DNA from: Gracilibacillus salitolerans
GTDB lineage: Bacteria > Bacillota > Bacilli > Bacillales > Amphibacillaceae
Length of the DNA: 64,000 nt
Assembly: GCF_009650095.1 (NCBI RefSeq)
Contig: NZ_CP045915.1
Span: forward strand, 620,001 to 684,000
Direction: 5' to 3'
Of this stretch, positions 10,390-19,792 are shown in pieces. Made by a program: the position numbers and the translations under genes. The notes below the pieces were generated by a model, which worked only from the letters and a program-made list of their open reading frames with translations, made no database searches and had not been told where the DNA came from. Within the stretch, counting starts at the first letter, position 1. Every line of letters starts with the position of its first letter.

Positions 10390-10872
10390 ATGAAAGGGAT
10401 GGATCAAAAGAGAAACGAATATTTAAAGAAAAAGCAAGACCCTTCCCTGAAATTGTTTGTTGTACTGTCGAAGGCTTATCGATCAGTTGCTGATCAGGTG
10501 GCGAAAGATATTAGAAGTCACGGCTTAAATACAACAGATTTTGGCGTGTTGGAATTACTATATCATCAGGGAGAACAACCTTTGCAAAAAATAGGGGATA
10601 AAATTTTATTAGCAAGTGGAAGTATTACATATGTAGTAGATAAATTAGAGAAGAAAGAGTTAGTGAAACGAACACCGTGTCCAAACGACCGGCGAATTAC
10701 CTATGCATCAATTACAGAAAGTGGGCAACAATTACTAAATGATATATTTCCAGAACACTGGAAACAAATAGAGGCGATAACAGCTGGATTAAATGAAGAA
10801 GAGAAGGTGGAAGCTATACTGTTATTAAAAAAACTGGGAATGTACGCTGATAGTTTTTCTGAAAAACAATAG
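10390..10872 (+). CDS. mhqR: MarR-family regulator, MhqR/YkvE-like
   Basis: 160-residue winged-helix repressor. The core SLKLFVVLSKAYRS, then GDKILLASGSITYVVDKLEKK as recognition helix, then the wing CPNDRRITYASIT resemble MhqR (YkvE) of B. subtilis, which senses quinones and electrophiles. A Cys in TPCPNDRR is a possible redox sensor (inference). The ATG at 10390 follows GGAGAG, and an alternative ATG lies at 10399. The glutaredoxin-like gene follows 77 bases later and could be a target or partner. Confidence 0.7.
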   Translation: MKGMDQKRNEYLKKKQDPSLKLFVVLSKAYRSVADQVAKDIRSHGLNTTDFGVLELLYHQGEQPLQKIGDKILLASGSITYVVDKLEKKELVKRTPCPNDRRITYASITESGQQLLNDIFPEHWKQIEAITAGLNEEEKVEAILLLKKLGMYADSFSEKQ

Positions 10873-10949
10873 AGAATTGCATGTTTATTTGTAGTTTGAA
10901 GTGGGTAAATATAACTATAAAAAAGAAAGTTGAAAGAGGGGTTACCCAC

Positions 10950-11186
10950 ATGAAAAACCAACAGATAGACGTATACATTAGTGATAATTGCAGAGAATGT
11001 GATCAATTGGTTAATTATTTAACCCAACTTAATATTCCGTTTAATACGAAAAATACGACCGTAAACAAAGAAAATTTACGTCAATTACAAGAAGCGAACA
11101 TTTATTTAACACCGACCATCATTATCGATAATTATTACCGTATCATAGGCTTTCAGGAAGGTAAGTTAAGGCAATTAATTAGGTAA
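10950..11186 (+). CDS. Glutaredoxin-like small protein (CREC motif)
   Basis: 78-residue protein with a glutaredoxin/NrdH-like fold: a beta strand IDVYISDNC, the redox pair CREC at residues 15-18, and the cis-Pro segment LTPTIII near residue 52. GAGGGG precedes the ATG at 10950. An upstream in-frame start at 10881 lacks a ribosome site. It probably works as a small thiol oxidoreductase in the cytoplasm. Its place next to the MhqR-like regulator suggests a part in thiol or electrophile stress (inference). Confidence 0.75.
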   Translation: MKNQQIDVYISDNCRECDQLVNYLTQLNIPFNTKNTTVNKENLRQLQEANIYLTPTIIIDNYYRIIGFQEGKLRQLIR

Positions 11187-11250
11187 TAGGTGAACCAATC
11201 CCTCTTTATCTGCATAGGCTAATACAAGAATAGCAGATGGAGGGGAGACA

Positions 11251-11589
11251 ATGGATTACAGATATAATGGCTTTTCTAATTATCAAAATCCTTATCAACA
11301 GGGGATGTATCCCTATCAACCGCCAACATATACATCACCGATGCCGATGACACCATTTCAATATTATCAAAAGCCGATGGTACCAAATCCATACGATGGG
11401 TTCGAGACACCTACGCCTTCCTTTTTCGGGAAACAAAATAACTCGATGTTGCACTATTTTCAGAATAAAAATGGTGAAATGGATTTGGATAAAGTGTTTC
11501 ACACGGTTAATCAATTAGCGAACACTTATCAACAGGTATCCCCCTTATTTAAGAACGTCGGTAGTATCTTAAAAACTTTTCAGAAATAA
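11251..11589 (+). CDS. YppG-like protein
   Basis: 112-residue protein with a Tyr/Pro/Gln-rich N-terminal half (NPYQQGMYPYQPPTYTSP) and a C-terminal segment FFGKQNNSMLHYFQNKNGEMDLDKV, ending in a short amphipathic helix. This matches the YppG-like family, whose function is unknown. The composition resembles spore-coat-associated proteins of Bacillus, which is suggestive only. GGAGGGGAG precedes the ATG. Confidence 0.7.
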   Translation: MDYRYNGFSNYQNPYQQGMYPYQPPTYTSPMPMTPFQYYQKPMVPNPYDGFETPTPSFFGKQNNSMLHYFQNKNGEMDLDKVFHTVNQLANTYQQVSPLFKNVGSILKTFQK

Positions 11590-11597
11590 TCTAAAAT

Positions 11598-11622
11598 GAT
11601 CCTTGTCAATGTGGCAAGGATC
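11598..11622 (+). terminator. Hairpin after yppG-like gene
   Basis: Perfect stem GATCCTTG/CAAGGATC with a 9-nt loop. There is no clear T run, so termination is uncertain. Confidence 0.45.
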
Positions 11623-11658
11623 TCTGTATGATATATATTTTAAGGAGGCAGACAACTG

Positions 11659-12366
11659 ATGACTGCATGTCTTGTTATACATGGTTTTACTGGTGGTCCA
11701 TATGAAGTGGAGCCGCTCGCATCATATATAGAAGAACATACAGATTGGCATGTAGTGACACCCAGTTTACCTGGACATGGATTAGGTGAGGGAAGGGATC
11801 TAGACCTTTTAGATAGATCTTATAAAGATTGGGTTAAGGAAGCAGAACAAGCCTATTTGGAATTGAAAGAAGATCACGATGAGATTTATTTGGTCGGCTT
11901 TTCTATGGGGGGGATGATTGCTGCTTACCTGGCAGCAAAGTACACTTGTAAGAAGTTAGTCCTGCTGTCAACATCGAGAAAGTATATTAGTATTCCGCGA
12001 ATAGGTGTAGATATATTGAACTTTACGCAAAAAGCAATGCGAAGAAAGTTAAAAGATGATGCTTTGTTTCATCATTATCGAAAAAAATATGGTTCTGTTC
12101 CTGTGAAAGCAATCCGTGAATTTCTAAAATGCATGAAATTCACCAAACCATACTTAAAGGAAATTCATTGTCCTGTTTTTATAGTACAAGGAATGCAGGA
12201 TGGGATGGTGCCGTATAAAGCGGTACATTATTTGGACAAAGAAATACCAGTAGATGTGGAGATTATTTATTTTCATGACTCAAAACATCTCATCTGTCTT
12301 GGTGAGGATAAAGATGTCGTTATTGATGCGGTGTTTCAATTTCTAATAAAAGAAGAAAAGACGTGA
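11659..12366 (+). CDS. Carboxylesterase / monoacylglycerol lipase-like alpha/beta hydrolase
   Basis: 235-residue alpha/beta hydrolase. The oxyanion-hole motif is VIHGFTGGPYE near residue 7, the nucleophile elbow is GFSMGG (Ser near 94), the acid is probably Asp in QGMQDGMVP, and the catalytic His is in HDSKHLI. The layout matches Est30/YvaK-type carboxylesterases, which cleave short to medium acyl esters in the cytoplasm. It has its own ribosome site (AAGGAGG) and ends at a strong hairpin shared with the convergent transporter gene. Confidence 0.85.
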   Translation: MTACLVIHGFTGGPYEVEPLASYIEEHTDWHVVTPSLPGHGLGEGRDLDLLDRSYKDWVKEAEQAYLELKEDHDEIYLVGFSMGGMIAAYLAAKYTCKKLVLLSTSRKYISIPRIGVDILNFTQKAMRRKLKDDALFHHYRKKYGSVPVKAIREFLKCMKFTKPYLKEIHCPVFIVQGMQDGMVPYKAVHYLDKEIPVDVEIIYFHDSKHLICLGEDKDVVIDAVFQFLIKEEKT

Positions 12367-12399
12367 TTTACTGTTGATCAGTAAATCGCGTCTTTTCTT
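12358..12399. terminator. Bidirectional terminator between esterase and EamA transporter genes
   Basis: Long stem AAGACGTGATTTACTG/CAGTAAATCGCGTCTT with a 5-nt loop and flanking T and A runs. It overlaps the esterase stop codon. Confidence 0.85.
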
Positions 12400-12445
12400 A
12401 AATTGGCTAGCTCTCATTCTTTCGGAGTGGACTCGCCTTTCCGGC

Positions 12446-13351
12446 TTAACTATGATCGATGGTTATTTTCATTTTGCGTTTTCTCCTGGTGCTAGCGATG
12501 AACAGGAGCAAGCCGAAGATGACAATGGTTCCTCCCAGCCATTGCGACCAGGTAATGAGTTCATTCAGGATGACATAGGCGAGTAATGATGCCCCGATTG
12601 GTTCAAAAAGGATCCCCATTGAAATGACGGAAGTACTCACCCACTTTAATGCCCAGTTCAGTAAATTAAGCCCCAAAATTGTTGGGACGATAGCAAGACC
12701 GAGGAAGATCAACCATTCATCAGACTCGTAACCTGTTAAGGGATTCGAAACAGAGATATTATAGATAATAATCGTTAGTGCACCGATACTGTAAGCAATG
12801 AATGTATAGCTCATGACCGAAAGCTTTGTTCGGACACCTTGCCCAAGTAAAAAGTAAATCGTAATAAACATAGCACCTAATAAAGCCAGAAAATCACCAT
12901 AAAGAGCCTCACCGGCAATCTGGAAATCTCCCCATGCAATAATAACACTGCCAAAAATGGCGATAAGCATGCTAATCACTGTGCCAGCAGTAAAACGTTC
13001 ATGAAAGAACAGGTAAGTGCCAATAAAGGCGAAAATAGGTTGTAATGTCACGATCACAGTAGAACTCGCTACAGATGTATATTGAAATGATTCAAACCAG
13101 ACGATATAATGTATCGCCAAACTGATACCGGCTACTATCGTTAATAGCCATTCTCTTTTGGCTAATTTTCTTAATTCATCTCTTCTTTTCAAAAGAATAT
13201 ATGGTAACAGTAAAATTGCTGCAAATAACAAACGGTAATTGGCTGTTACAGCCGAAGGAACTTCTGCAGCTAACTTTACGAGTACCGCAGCAGTAGAAAC
13301 AGAGATCACACCAATAAAAATCGCTAAATATGGAATGAAATGCTTGTTCAC
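12446..13351 (-). CDS. EamA/DMT-superfamily transporter
   Basis: 301-residue membrane protein with ten predicted helices arranged as two EamA repeats, the usual drug/metabolite transporter plan. The N-terminal repeat contains ANYRLLFAAILLLPYI, and the second ends with EPIGASLLAYVILNE, a family-typical motif. It is probably an exporter or permease for a small metabolite, with unknown substrate. The C-terminus is basic (TRRKRKMK). It is monocistronic. Confidence 0.85.
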   Translation of the reverse strand: MNKHFIPYLAIFIGVISVSTAAVLVKLAAEVPSAVTANYRLLFAAILLLPYILLKRRDELRKLAKREWLLTIVAGISLAIHYIVWFESFQYTSVASSTVIVTLQPIFAFIGTYLFFHERFTAGTVISMLIAIFGSVIIAWGDFQIAGEALYGDFLALLGAMFITIYFLLGQGVRTKLSVMSYTFIAYSIGALTIIIYNISVSNPLTGYESDEWLIFLGLAIVPTILGLNLLNWALKWVSTSVISMGILFEPIGASLLAYVILNELITWSQWLGGTIVIFGLLLFIASTRRKRKMKITIDHS

Positions 13352-13528
13352 AACATCACCTACAATATTTAATAAATCAATCTATTTCTTAAGTATAACA
13401 ATTATTTTAGGAAATCCTAATGATATCTATCCAGAAAAAGCTCAATTGTTTGAAACGAACCGAAATATTATATAGAATTAACGTGAAGAGTGTGTTATGA
13501 TGAAATAATCCATTGAGTGGTCATTTAT

Positions 13529-13562
13529 AAGCCTCTTCCAAATGTGGAGGAAGGCTTTTTTC
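13529..13562 (+). terminator. Terminator-like hairpin upstream of cshA
   Basis: Stem AAGCCTCTTCC/GGAGGAAGGCTT followed by six T, in the 400-base gap between the EamA gene and cshA. A second, weaker hairpin with a T run (AAGTAG/CTACTT) lies near 13626-13645. Both precede the cshA start by more than 100 bases and could be attenuators or the end of a small transcript. Confidence 0.6.
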
Positions 13563-13752
13563 ATTGTTATTCGTATGTATCTTAGTCAGCGTCAAGATTT
13601 CTTACGATAACGACATTTATAGAAAGTAGCTTATCCTACTTTTTGCATATTTTTTTAATGTAGATAGTACAACTTGGATACACTGATAATAACGACGAAA
13701 AAATGATAATAAAGATGAGATTTATATAGTGAAAAAGGAGTAGAAATTAATA

Positions 13753-15201
13753 GTGACAAATTTTAATGAATTAGGTATTTCAGCGTCAATTATGAAAGCA
13801 TTAGAGAAAATGGGATTTGAAGAAGCAACGCCAATTCAAGCTCAAACGATTCCGTTAGGCATGGGAGGCAAAGATGTCATCGGCCAGGCACAAACAGGTA
13901 CTGGTAAAACGGCAGCTTTTGGTATTCCGATGATCGAAAAAATTGACCCTAACGAACGTAAAATTCAAGGGTTGATTGTTGCACCTACAAGAGAATTAGC
14001 AATACAGGTGTCAGAAGAAATGCATAAATTAGCGAAATTCAAAGGTGTTCGTACATTGCCTGTCTATGGTGGGCAGCATATGGAACGCCAAATTAAAGCG
14101 TTAAAGGATCGCCCGCATATTGTAGTAGCAACCCCAGGACGGTTGTTAGATCATTTACGTCGTCGTACCATTCGTGTCGATCAAGTACACACTGCTGTAT
14201 TGGATGAAGCAGATGAAATGTTGAATATGGGCTTTATCGATGATATCCGTGATATCTTAAAAGCAATTCCAGAAGAGAGACAAACCTTACTGTTCTCTGC
14301 AACCATGCCAAAAGAGATTCGTGATATTGCGGCAACATTGATGAAACAACCAGAAGAGGTAAAAGTAAAATCAAAAGAAATGACGGTTTCGAATATTGAT
14401 CAATACTTCGTGGAAGTACATGAGAAACAAAAATTCGATACACTGACAAACTTACTAGACATCCATGTGCCTGAATTAGCGATAATTTTTGGACGTACGA
14501 AAAAACGTGTTGATGAGCTGACAGAAGGCTTGCAAGCTCGCGGTTTTCGTGCGGAAGGAATCCATGGTGACTTAACACAAGGTAAGCGTACTTCTGTGTT
14601 GAAAAAATTCAAGTTTGGTCGTATTGAAATTTTGGTAGCAACAGACGTAGCTGCACGTGGATTAGATATTTCAGGTGTAACTCATGTATACAATTTTGAT
14701 ATTCCACAGGACCCGGAAAGCTATGTACACCGTATTGGACGTACAGGTCGTGCCGGAAAGATGGGCGAGGCTATTTCTTTTATTACACCAAGAGAAGTTC
14801 CTCACTTGCATTTAATTGAAAAAGTTACGAAAAGCAAAATGAAGCGTATGACAGCACCTAGTTATGATGAAGCAAAACGTGGACAACAACAATTAACTGT
14901 ACAGAAATTAATCAGAACGATTGAGAAAAAGGAACTTCAGGATTACCGAGAGACAGCTAGCGAAATTCTAGACGAATACGATTCCGCAACAGTTGTCGCA
15001 GCAGCATTAAAAATGCTAACTAGAGAAAGAAGACAAACACCAGTTACCTTAACATCTGTTCAACCAGTAAGTGTTAAAAAAGGATCGAACAATAAAGGTA
15101 ACAACAAAAAATTCAGAAACGATAAACGTGGGTTTGGTCGCAAAGGAAAACAAGGTGGCCGCAACCGCAAATTCCAAAACAAACGTACTAATAAAAGGTA
15201 A
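13753..15201 (+). CDS. cshA: DEAD-box RNA helicase CshA
   Basis: 482-residue ATP-dependent RNA helicase, associated in Bacillus with the RNA degradosome and cold adaptation. All helicase motifs are visible: Q motif (PIQAQTIP), motif I (AQTGTGKT), Ia (PTRELA), II (DEAD), III (SAT), V (ARGLD) and VI (HRIGRTGR). The C-terminus is long and basic, rich in Gly, Asn, Lys and Arg ([18 protein letters not shown]), as in CshA. The GTG start follows AAAAAGGAG at a rather long spacing of 12. A strong terminator follows. Confidence 0.93.
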   Translation: MTNFNELGISASIMKALEKMGFEEATPIQAQTIPLGMGGKDVIGQAQTGTGKTAAFGIPMIEKIDPNERKIQGLIVAPTRELAIQVSEEMHKLAKFKGVRTLPVYGGQHMERQIKALKDRPHIVVATPGRLLDHLRRRTIRVDQVHTAVLDEADEMLNMGFIDDIRDILKAIPEERQTLLFSATMPKEIRDIAATLMKQPEEVKVKSKEMTVSNIDQYFVEVHEKQKFDTLTNLLDIHVPELAIIFGRTKKRVDELTEGLQARGFRAEGIHGDLTQGKRTSVLKKFKFGRIEILVATDVAARGLDISGVTHVYNFDIPQDPESYVHRIGRTGRAGKMGEAISFITPREVPHLHLIEKVTKSKMKRMTAPSYDEAKRGQQQLTVQKLIRTIEKKELQDYRETASEILDEYDSATVVAAALKMLTRERRQTPVTLTSVQPVSVKKGSNNKGNNKKFRNDKRGFGRKGKQGGRNRKFQNKRTNKR

Positions 15202-15204
15202 AAA

Positions 15205-15239
15205 AAGGTCCGTTGCAAACACTGCAACGGACTTTTTTT
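15205..15239 (+). terminator. Terminator of cshA
   Basis: Stem GTCCGTTGCA/TGCAACGGAC with a 5-nt loop and a run of seven T. Confidence 0.9.
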
Positions 15240-15286
15240 AGATTTTACTTGATCTTATAGACAGAATAATTGGATAGTTAACGTTT

Positions 15287-15321
15287 GTGTCCATAAGAGT
15301 GATTCTTATGGACACTTTTTT
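15287..15321. terminator. Second hairpin terminator between cshA and the convergent gene
   Basis: Perfect stem GTGTCCATAAGA/TCTTATGGACAC with a 5-nt loop and six T. It lies 55 bases before the stop of the minus-strand gene and may serve either direction. Confidence 0.75.
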
Positions 15322-15374
15322 AGTATAACCTCTATTTCTGTCTGTAACGTAAGCGTGATAGAATGAATCCACCG

Positions 15375-15818
15375 TTACACTAAAAATATCGCTACAATCG
15401 CCAAAATCGGAATACCTAGTACTGTCATATAGCCGATAAAGGATAGGGACTTAACATAACTAAGTTCTTCTGGATTTAAGTTGGATGCTACTTCCATCAC
15501 TTCTGCTTTAGCTTTTTGAATCTGTAGGAAACTGAACACAATAACAGCTAAAATAATAAGCAATGGTACAATTAAACTAGCAACAGATAAGTTTTCTTCG
15601 CCCATAAACATAAACCCTAAAATAATCATGAATATCGGAATCGCTTCGATTAATCCAACCTGGATAAAAAAGCGAATTTGATCTTTTTGAAGACCTTTAA
15701 AGTGAAATTCATTTCGTTTAATTCGATAAGTTAATCCTCTCATTAATCGCTTAAAGGCAAATAAAATACCTAATCCAGCGATTAAGGATGATACGGTAAA
15801 CAACCAAACTGCCATCAA
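15375..15818 (-). CDS. Four-helix membrane protein with ATP-synthase-c-like segment
   Basis: 147-residue protein with four predicted membrane helices. Residues from about 44 read KDQIRFFIQVGLIEAIPIFM, which resembles the loop and second helix of ATP synthase subunit c, including the Glu in a (G)(L)(I/V)EA(I/L)PI context. The rest does not match subunit c, which has only two helices. I do not know an experimentally defined homologue. It lies directly downstream of the rhomboid gene on the same strand, 18 bases away, so they may be co-transcribed. Confidence 0.65.
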   Translation of the reverse strand: MMAVWLFTVSSLIAGLGILFAFKRLMRGLTYRIKRNEFHFKGLQKDQIRFFIQVGLIEAIPIFMIILGFMFMGEENLSVASLIVPLLIILAVIVFSFLQIQKAKAEVMEVASNLNPEELSYVKSLSFIGYMTVLGIPILAIVAIFLV

Positions 15819-15836
15819 GATACATTCTCCTTTCGA

Positions 15837-16595
15837 TTAAAACATCCCGGATATTAACCCAAGTAAAACTAATACGATCAGTATACCGAATATAATTGGC
15901 TTTAAATAGGGCTTGTAACGATAACGTTTTTTGTTCCAACGATTAGGGTCAAATCCGATATCGTCATCTCTTACTTTTCGTCTATTTTTCCATGGTGAGA
16001 ATGGTTGTGCATTTTTTAATATAACAGGTCCAAGTGCAAATCCAGCAACAAACCCGAATAAATGTCCGGAGATATTAATATTCGCTCGAAAAAAGGTCAT
16101 AACTAACCCGATAACAGAAATAATCAGAATCAGTCGTGCATTTTGAGGATCGATTAACTTTTTTTCAAAAAAGACCATGAATAAATATAACCCGAATAAA
16201 CCGAAAATTGCACCTGACGCTCCGACGTGTGTGTAAAACGGATTCGGTTCAACAATATAAGTAAGAATATTTGCAGCAATACCGGCAGTAAAATAAACGA
16301 CTAAAAATTTCACTTTACCGAGCATTTGCTCTAATGCTGGCGCGAATAAAATCAGTGAAAAGGAATTAAAAAGGATATGACCGAAACCAGCATGTAGAAA
16401 AATCGGTGTTATTAATCGCCAATATTCACCTTGGCTAATCATACCGTTCCAACCAACTCCCATTGTATAAATCCAGTCACCTACACCAGGAACTAAGCCA
16501 ACAATTAGCCAAATGATGACTTGAAGTGCAACAATCGCTGAAACAACCGGATAAAATTGTAGAAAATCTCGAAAGCTTTCCGTTCGTAAAAACAT
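15837..16595 (-). CDS. Rhomboid-family intramembrane serine protease
   Basis: 252-residue membrane protein with six to seven helices. The rhomboid motifs are clear: the L1 loop region GEYWRLITPIFLHAGFGHILFNSFSL, the catalytic Ser in GASGAIFG, and the catalytic His in NISGHLFGFVAGF. It would cleave membrane helices inside the bilayer. Its position divergent to acpS matches ydcA next to ydcB (acpS) in B. subtilis. The C-terminal cytoplasmic stretch is basic (NRRKVRDDD...RWNKKRYRYK). Confidence 0.9.
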   Translation of the reverse strand: MFLRTESFRDFLQFYPVVSAIVALQVIIWLIVGLVPGVGDWIYTMGVGWNGMISQGEYWRLITPIFLHAGFGHILFNSFSLILFAPALEQMLGKVKFLVVYFTAGIAANILTYIVEPNPFYTHVGASGAIFGLFGLYLFMVFFEKKLIDPQNARLILIISVIGLVMTFFRANINISGHLFGFVAGFALGPVILKNAQPFSPWKNRRKVRDDDIGFDPNRWNKKRYRYKPYLKPIIFGILIVLVLLGLISGMF

Positions 16596-16724
16596 AGCAT
16601 TCTCCCTTTTATGGTTAATTGTTTATATTTTAGCATAACTTTAAATGATATTAACAGTAGAATTAACCGTTTTAAATATCTTAGTAATTAGGCTATACTT
16701 AGCCTATAAATGGAGTTGATCTGA

Positions 16725-17093
16725 ATGATAAAAGGAATCGGAATTGATATTATAGAATTGCGACGAATAAAAAATATTTTAGAACGACAACCGAAAATGT
16801 TAGATCGGATATTAACAAAAACAGAAAAAGAAATATGGGAGAATCTCCAATCAGATAAAAGAAAAATAGAATTTGTTGCAGGGAGATTTGCAGCGAAAGA
16901 AGCTTTTTCGAAAGCAAGAGGAACTGGAATTGGGCAATTAAGTTTTTTAGATATTGAAATTATTAATCATAAAAATGGAGCACCTATTTTAAATTCAAAA
17001 GTTTTAACTGCTGAGACATGCTTTGTATCAATCTCTCACAGTGAAGATTATGCAGTAGCACAAGTAATAATTGAAAGTGAATCTGCATATTAA
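16725..17093 (+). CDS. acpS: Holo-[acyl-carrier-protein] synthase
   Basis: 122-residue AcpS. It moves phosphopantetheine from CoA to Ser of apo-ACP and so is needed for fatty acid synthesis. The family motifs are GIGIDIIEL near residue 4 and FVAGRFAAKEAFSKARGTGIG near 50, including the Mg-binding Glu, plus the C-terminal SISHSEDYAVA. The length is normal. It starts a gene cluster (acpS, nnr, lipoprotein) on the plus strand that parallels ydcB-ydcC of Bacillus. Confidence 0.95.
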   Translation: MIKGIGIDIIELRRIKNILERQPKMLDRILTKTEKEIWENLQSDKRKIEFVAGRFAAKEAFSKARGTGIGQLSFLDIEIINHKNGAPILNSKVLTAETCFVSISHSEDYAVAQVIIESESAY

Positions 17094-17138
17094 GAGAGGT
17101 TGTCTCATACTATTTTAGTGCGGGTAGGAGGGAACAAG

Positions 17139-18650
17139 ATGTACATCGTAACCGCGGAAGAAATGTACGAAATAGATCGTTATGCGATAAAAAAAGGGGG
17201 AATCGAAGGCAAAATTCTAATGGATAATGCCGGATCACAAGTAGCCCAGAGGATAGTTCAAACCTATGATACCAATCGAAAGATGGCGATAGTTGCTGGC
17301 GGTGGAAATAATGGCGGTGATGGTTTTGTTATTGCACGTTATTTAGCAGAATACGGATATGAGGTTACTGTTTTTCAATTAGTGGCAGATCATAAAATTA
17401 AAGGGGATGCAGCTTTTCATAAGCAATGTTGGTTAAACACGTCAGACAAGCTGACCCATGTCACAGATTCGCATCAGTTGAAGCAAAGATTAGTAGATTT
17501 TGATGTCGTCATTGATGCGATTTTGGGGATAGGAGTTTCCGGAGCAATTCGTGAGCCGATTCGAAGTATGATTGATGTAATCAATCATTTACCCATAGAA
17601 AAAATCTCAGTTGATATTCCAAGTGGTTTACCTGCAAATGATGGTATCCATGTTGATCAAGTCATCCAAGCAAATAAAACATATATCATTGAAGCGCCGA
17701 AAGAAACTGCTTTTTGTGAAGATACCAGCATCTATTATGGCGAATGGGAAACAGTGAAAATCGGTATACCACAAACGGCTTATGTCAAGCATTCATCGAA
17801 AAAGAGATGGTGCAAAAAGTATGTCCGAGCAACTTTTCCGAAACGTGACAAGTATGCCCACAAAGGGTCCAATGGTAGAGGGTTGGTCATTGGTGGTCAA
17901 CTAACGATGCCGGGAGCAATTGTGTTAGCAGCAAGAGCAGCACTCCGTTCAGGTGCGGGGCTGATAACCGTTGCAACAGTCAAGGAGAATATCCCGATTG
18001 TATCGAGTAGTTGTATAGAAGCAACATATCACCTTTTGCCAAACTTAACGAATCGATTAACAGATCGTGACCTTGAAGCCTTTGAAAAAATAGATGCTAT
18101 TGCGGTTGGCATGGGTATCGGACGTGAAGACTCTCAGCTACTATCTGATTTGATTGAAAAACTAGACAAGCCACTACTAATTGATGCAGATGGTCTGTAT
18201 CATGCAAAACCATTATTGGAACCATTGTTGCAGCATAAGGCGCCGGTTGTGATTACACCTCATTATGGAGAAATGGCCATGCTGACAGATAAAACTGTTC
18301 CAGAAGTAAAGCGATCGCCTTTTTCTATCTCTAGGCAGTTTGCCGAAAAGCATCAATTGTATGTGGTGTTAAAAGGTAAATATACCGTTATTACGGCACC
18401 AGATGGAGAGCAAATTGTCAGTGATCAGGGGAATGCTGGCTTAGCAAAAGGTGGGACTGGTGACGTGTTGTCAGGCATTTTGCTGACGATGGTCATGCAG
18501 CATAAAGAATTGCTGTCAGCCCTTGCAAATGGTTGTTATCTTCATGGTAAATCTGCGGATTATTTGGTGGAAGAGGACCATACTGAAAGGGATTTATTAG
18601 CTACCGATGTGATCGAAGGACTATCGCAAGTATTTCGTACATTGTCTTAA
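17139..18650 (+). CDS. nnr: Bifunctional NAD(P)H-hydrate epimerase / ADP-dependent dehydratase
   Basis: 503-residue two-domain repair enzyme for damaged NAD(P)H. The N-terminal YjeF epimerase domain (about 1-215) has GGGNNGGDG and the Asp of DAILGIGVSG. The C-terminal YjeF/NnrD carbohydrate-kinase-fold domain (about 225-503) has GRGLVIGG, DADGLY, TPHYGE and GGTGDVLSG. An upstream in-frame start at 17100 exists, but TAGGAGGG precedes the ATG at 17139, giving the usual N-terminus MYIVTAEEM. It lies between acpS and the lipoprotein gene in an apparent operon. Confidence 0.93.
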   Translation: MYIVTAEEMYEIDRYAIKKGGIEGKILMDNAGSQVAQRIVQTYDTNRKMAIVAGGGNNGGDGFVIARYLAEYGYEVTVFQLVADHKIKGDAAFHKQCWLNTSDKLTHVTDSHQLKQRLVDFDVVIDAILGIGVSGAIREPIRSMIDVINHLPIEKISVDIPSGLPANDGIHVDQVIQANKTYIIEAPKETAFCEDTSIYYGEWETVKIGIPQTAYVKHSSKKRWCKKYVRATFPKRDKYAHKGSNGRGLVIGGQLTMPGAIVLAARAALRSGAGLITVATVKENIPIVSSSCIEATYHLLPNLTNRLTDRDLEAFEKIDAIAVGMGIGREDSQLLSDLIEKLDKPLLIDADGLYHAKPLLEPLLQHKAPVVITPHYGEMAMLTDKTVPEVKRSPFSISRQFAEKHQLYVVLKGKYTVITAPDGEQIVSDQGNAGLAKGGTGDVLSGILLTMVMQHKELLSALANGCYLHGKSADYLVEEDHTERDLLATDVIEGLSQVFRTLS

Positions 18651-18704
18651 CGTGTGATCGTGTTCCCTTTGTCCAGTCAGATGAGACAAAGGAGAGATGT
18701 CGCG

Positions 18705-19724
18705 ATGAAAAAATATAAAAGTATTGTAATCGGTATTTTATTGCTTATTGTTTTAACTGCTTGTGGGGAAAAATCTAAGGACGATGTTGTGGAGAAACTA
18801 GAAGATATAGCAGAGAATATGAGTGCTTATCAATCACAGGCAATGATGACATTGAATACAGGAAAAGAAAAACAGGCATATCGGGTTGAAGTAGCCCATA
18901 AGAAAAAAGATTACTACCGTGTATTATTAAAGAACGAGAATGATGAGGAAAGTAGCCAAATTATTTTACGTAACGATGAAGGGGTTTTTGTATTAACACC
19001 AGCTTTAAACAAGAGTTTCAAATTTCAAAGTGAATGGCCGGATAACAATAGTCAACCATATCTCTTCCAATCATTGATACAAGATTTAGTAGATGACAGT
19101 GATGCTACATTTACCGTGACAGACAGTTATTTTGTCTTTGAAACGAAAACAAGCTATGAAAGCAATAGTAATCTTCCATACCAGACCATTTATTTTGATA
19201 AAAAGACTTACGCACCTGTGTTAGTCAAGGTATTAGATCATGATAAAAATGCGTTAGTTGAGGTGGAGTTTACGAACTTTGAGATAGATCCGGAGTTACC
19301 GGAAAATACGTTTGATATGGAAACAAACATGACGAGCAGTATTTTTGGGGTACCTGTGATGGCACAAGAAGATCTACCTACACAATTAACTGTACTTTAT
19401 CCTTCTGAAAATTTAGGTTCAGAGCTGGTAGAAGAAAATCAAATGGATATCGAAAATGGTAACCGTGTGATGTTATCGTATCAAGGAGATAAAAATTTCA
19501 CGATTATTCAAGAGACAGTAGACGTGCTTCCAACAAGTACAGCAGCACCGCAAATGGTCAGTGGTGAACCAATTGATTTAGGATTTACCGTTGGAGCACT
19601 CACCGATAATTCATTAGAATGGCATTACCAAGGTGTTAATTATTATGTAGCAAGTGAGCAATTAACGAAAGAAGAAATGAAAGAAGTAGCAAGATCCATG
19701 TCAACAGAAGAAGCAATGAAATAA
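18705..19724 (+). CDS. LolA/YdcC-like outer-surface lipoprotein
   Basis: Lipoprotein of about 339 residues: a short signal, lipobox LTAC near residue 19, and a LolA-like beta-rich domain (MSAYQSQAMMTLNTG..., then YYRVLLKNENDE). It corresponds in position to ydcC of B. subtilis, made during sporulation and annotated as a sporulation protein. Related germination proteins such as GerS share this fold. AAAGGAG at 18688-18694 picks the ATG at 18705. The precise role is unknown. A terminator follows directly. Confidence 0.8.
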   Translation: MKKYKSIVIGILLLIVLTACGEKSKDDVVEKLEDIAENMSAYQSQAMMTLNTGKEKQAYRVEVAHKKKDYYRVLLKNENDEESSQIILRNDEGVFVLTPALNKSFKFQSEWPDNNSQPYLFQSLIQDLVDDSDATFTVTDSYFVFETKTSYESNSNLPYQTIYFDKKTYAPVLVKVLDHDKNALVEVEFTNFEIDPELPENTFDMETNMTSSIFGVPVMAQEDLPTQLTVLYPSENLGSELVEENQMDIENGNRVMLSYQGDKNFTIIQETVDVLPTSTAAPQMVSGEPIDLGFTVGALTDNSLEWHYQGVNYYVASEQLTKEEMKEVARSMSTEEAMK

Positions 19725-19729
19725 GCGAG

Positions 19730-19760
19730 AAGCAGACTTTTCAAGAAGTCTGCTTTTTTC
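19730..19760 (+). terminator. Terminator after LolA-like gene
   Basis: Stem AAGCAGACTT/AAGTCTGCTT with a 6-nt loop, followed by T residues. Confidence 0.85.
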
Positions 19761-19792
19761 TGTACCAGTATAGGATTCTTCAGAGAATCCAT

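Noticed and set aside
14234..14612. Two overlapping minus-strand ORFs inside cshA
   Set aside because: Shadow frames over conserved helicase motifs.
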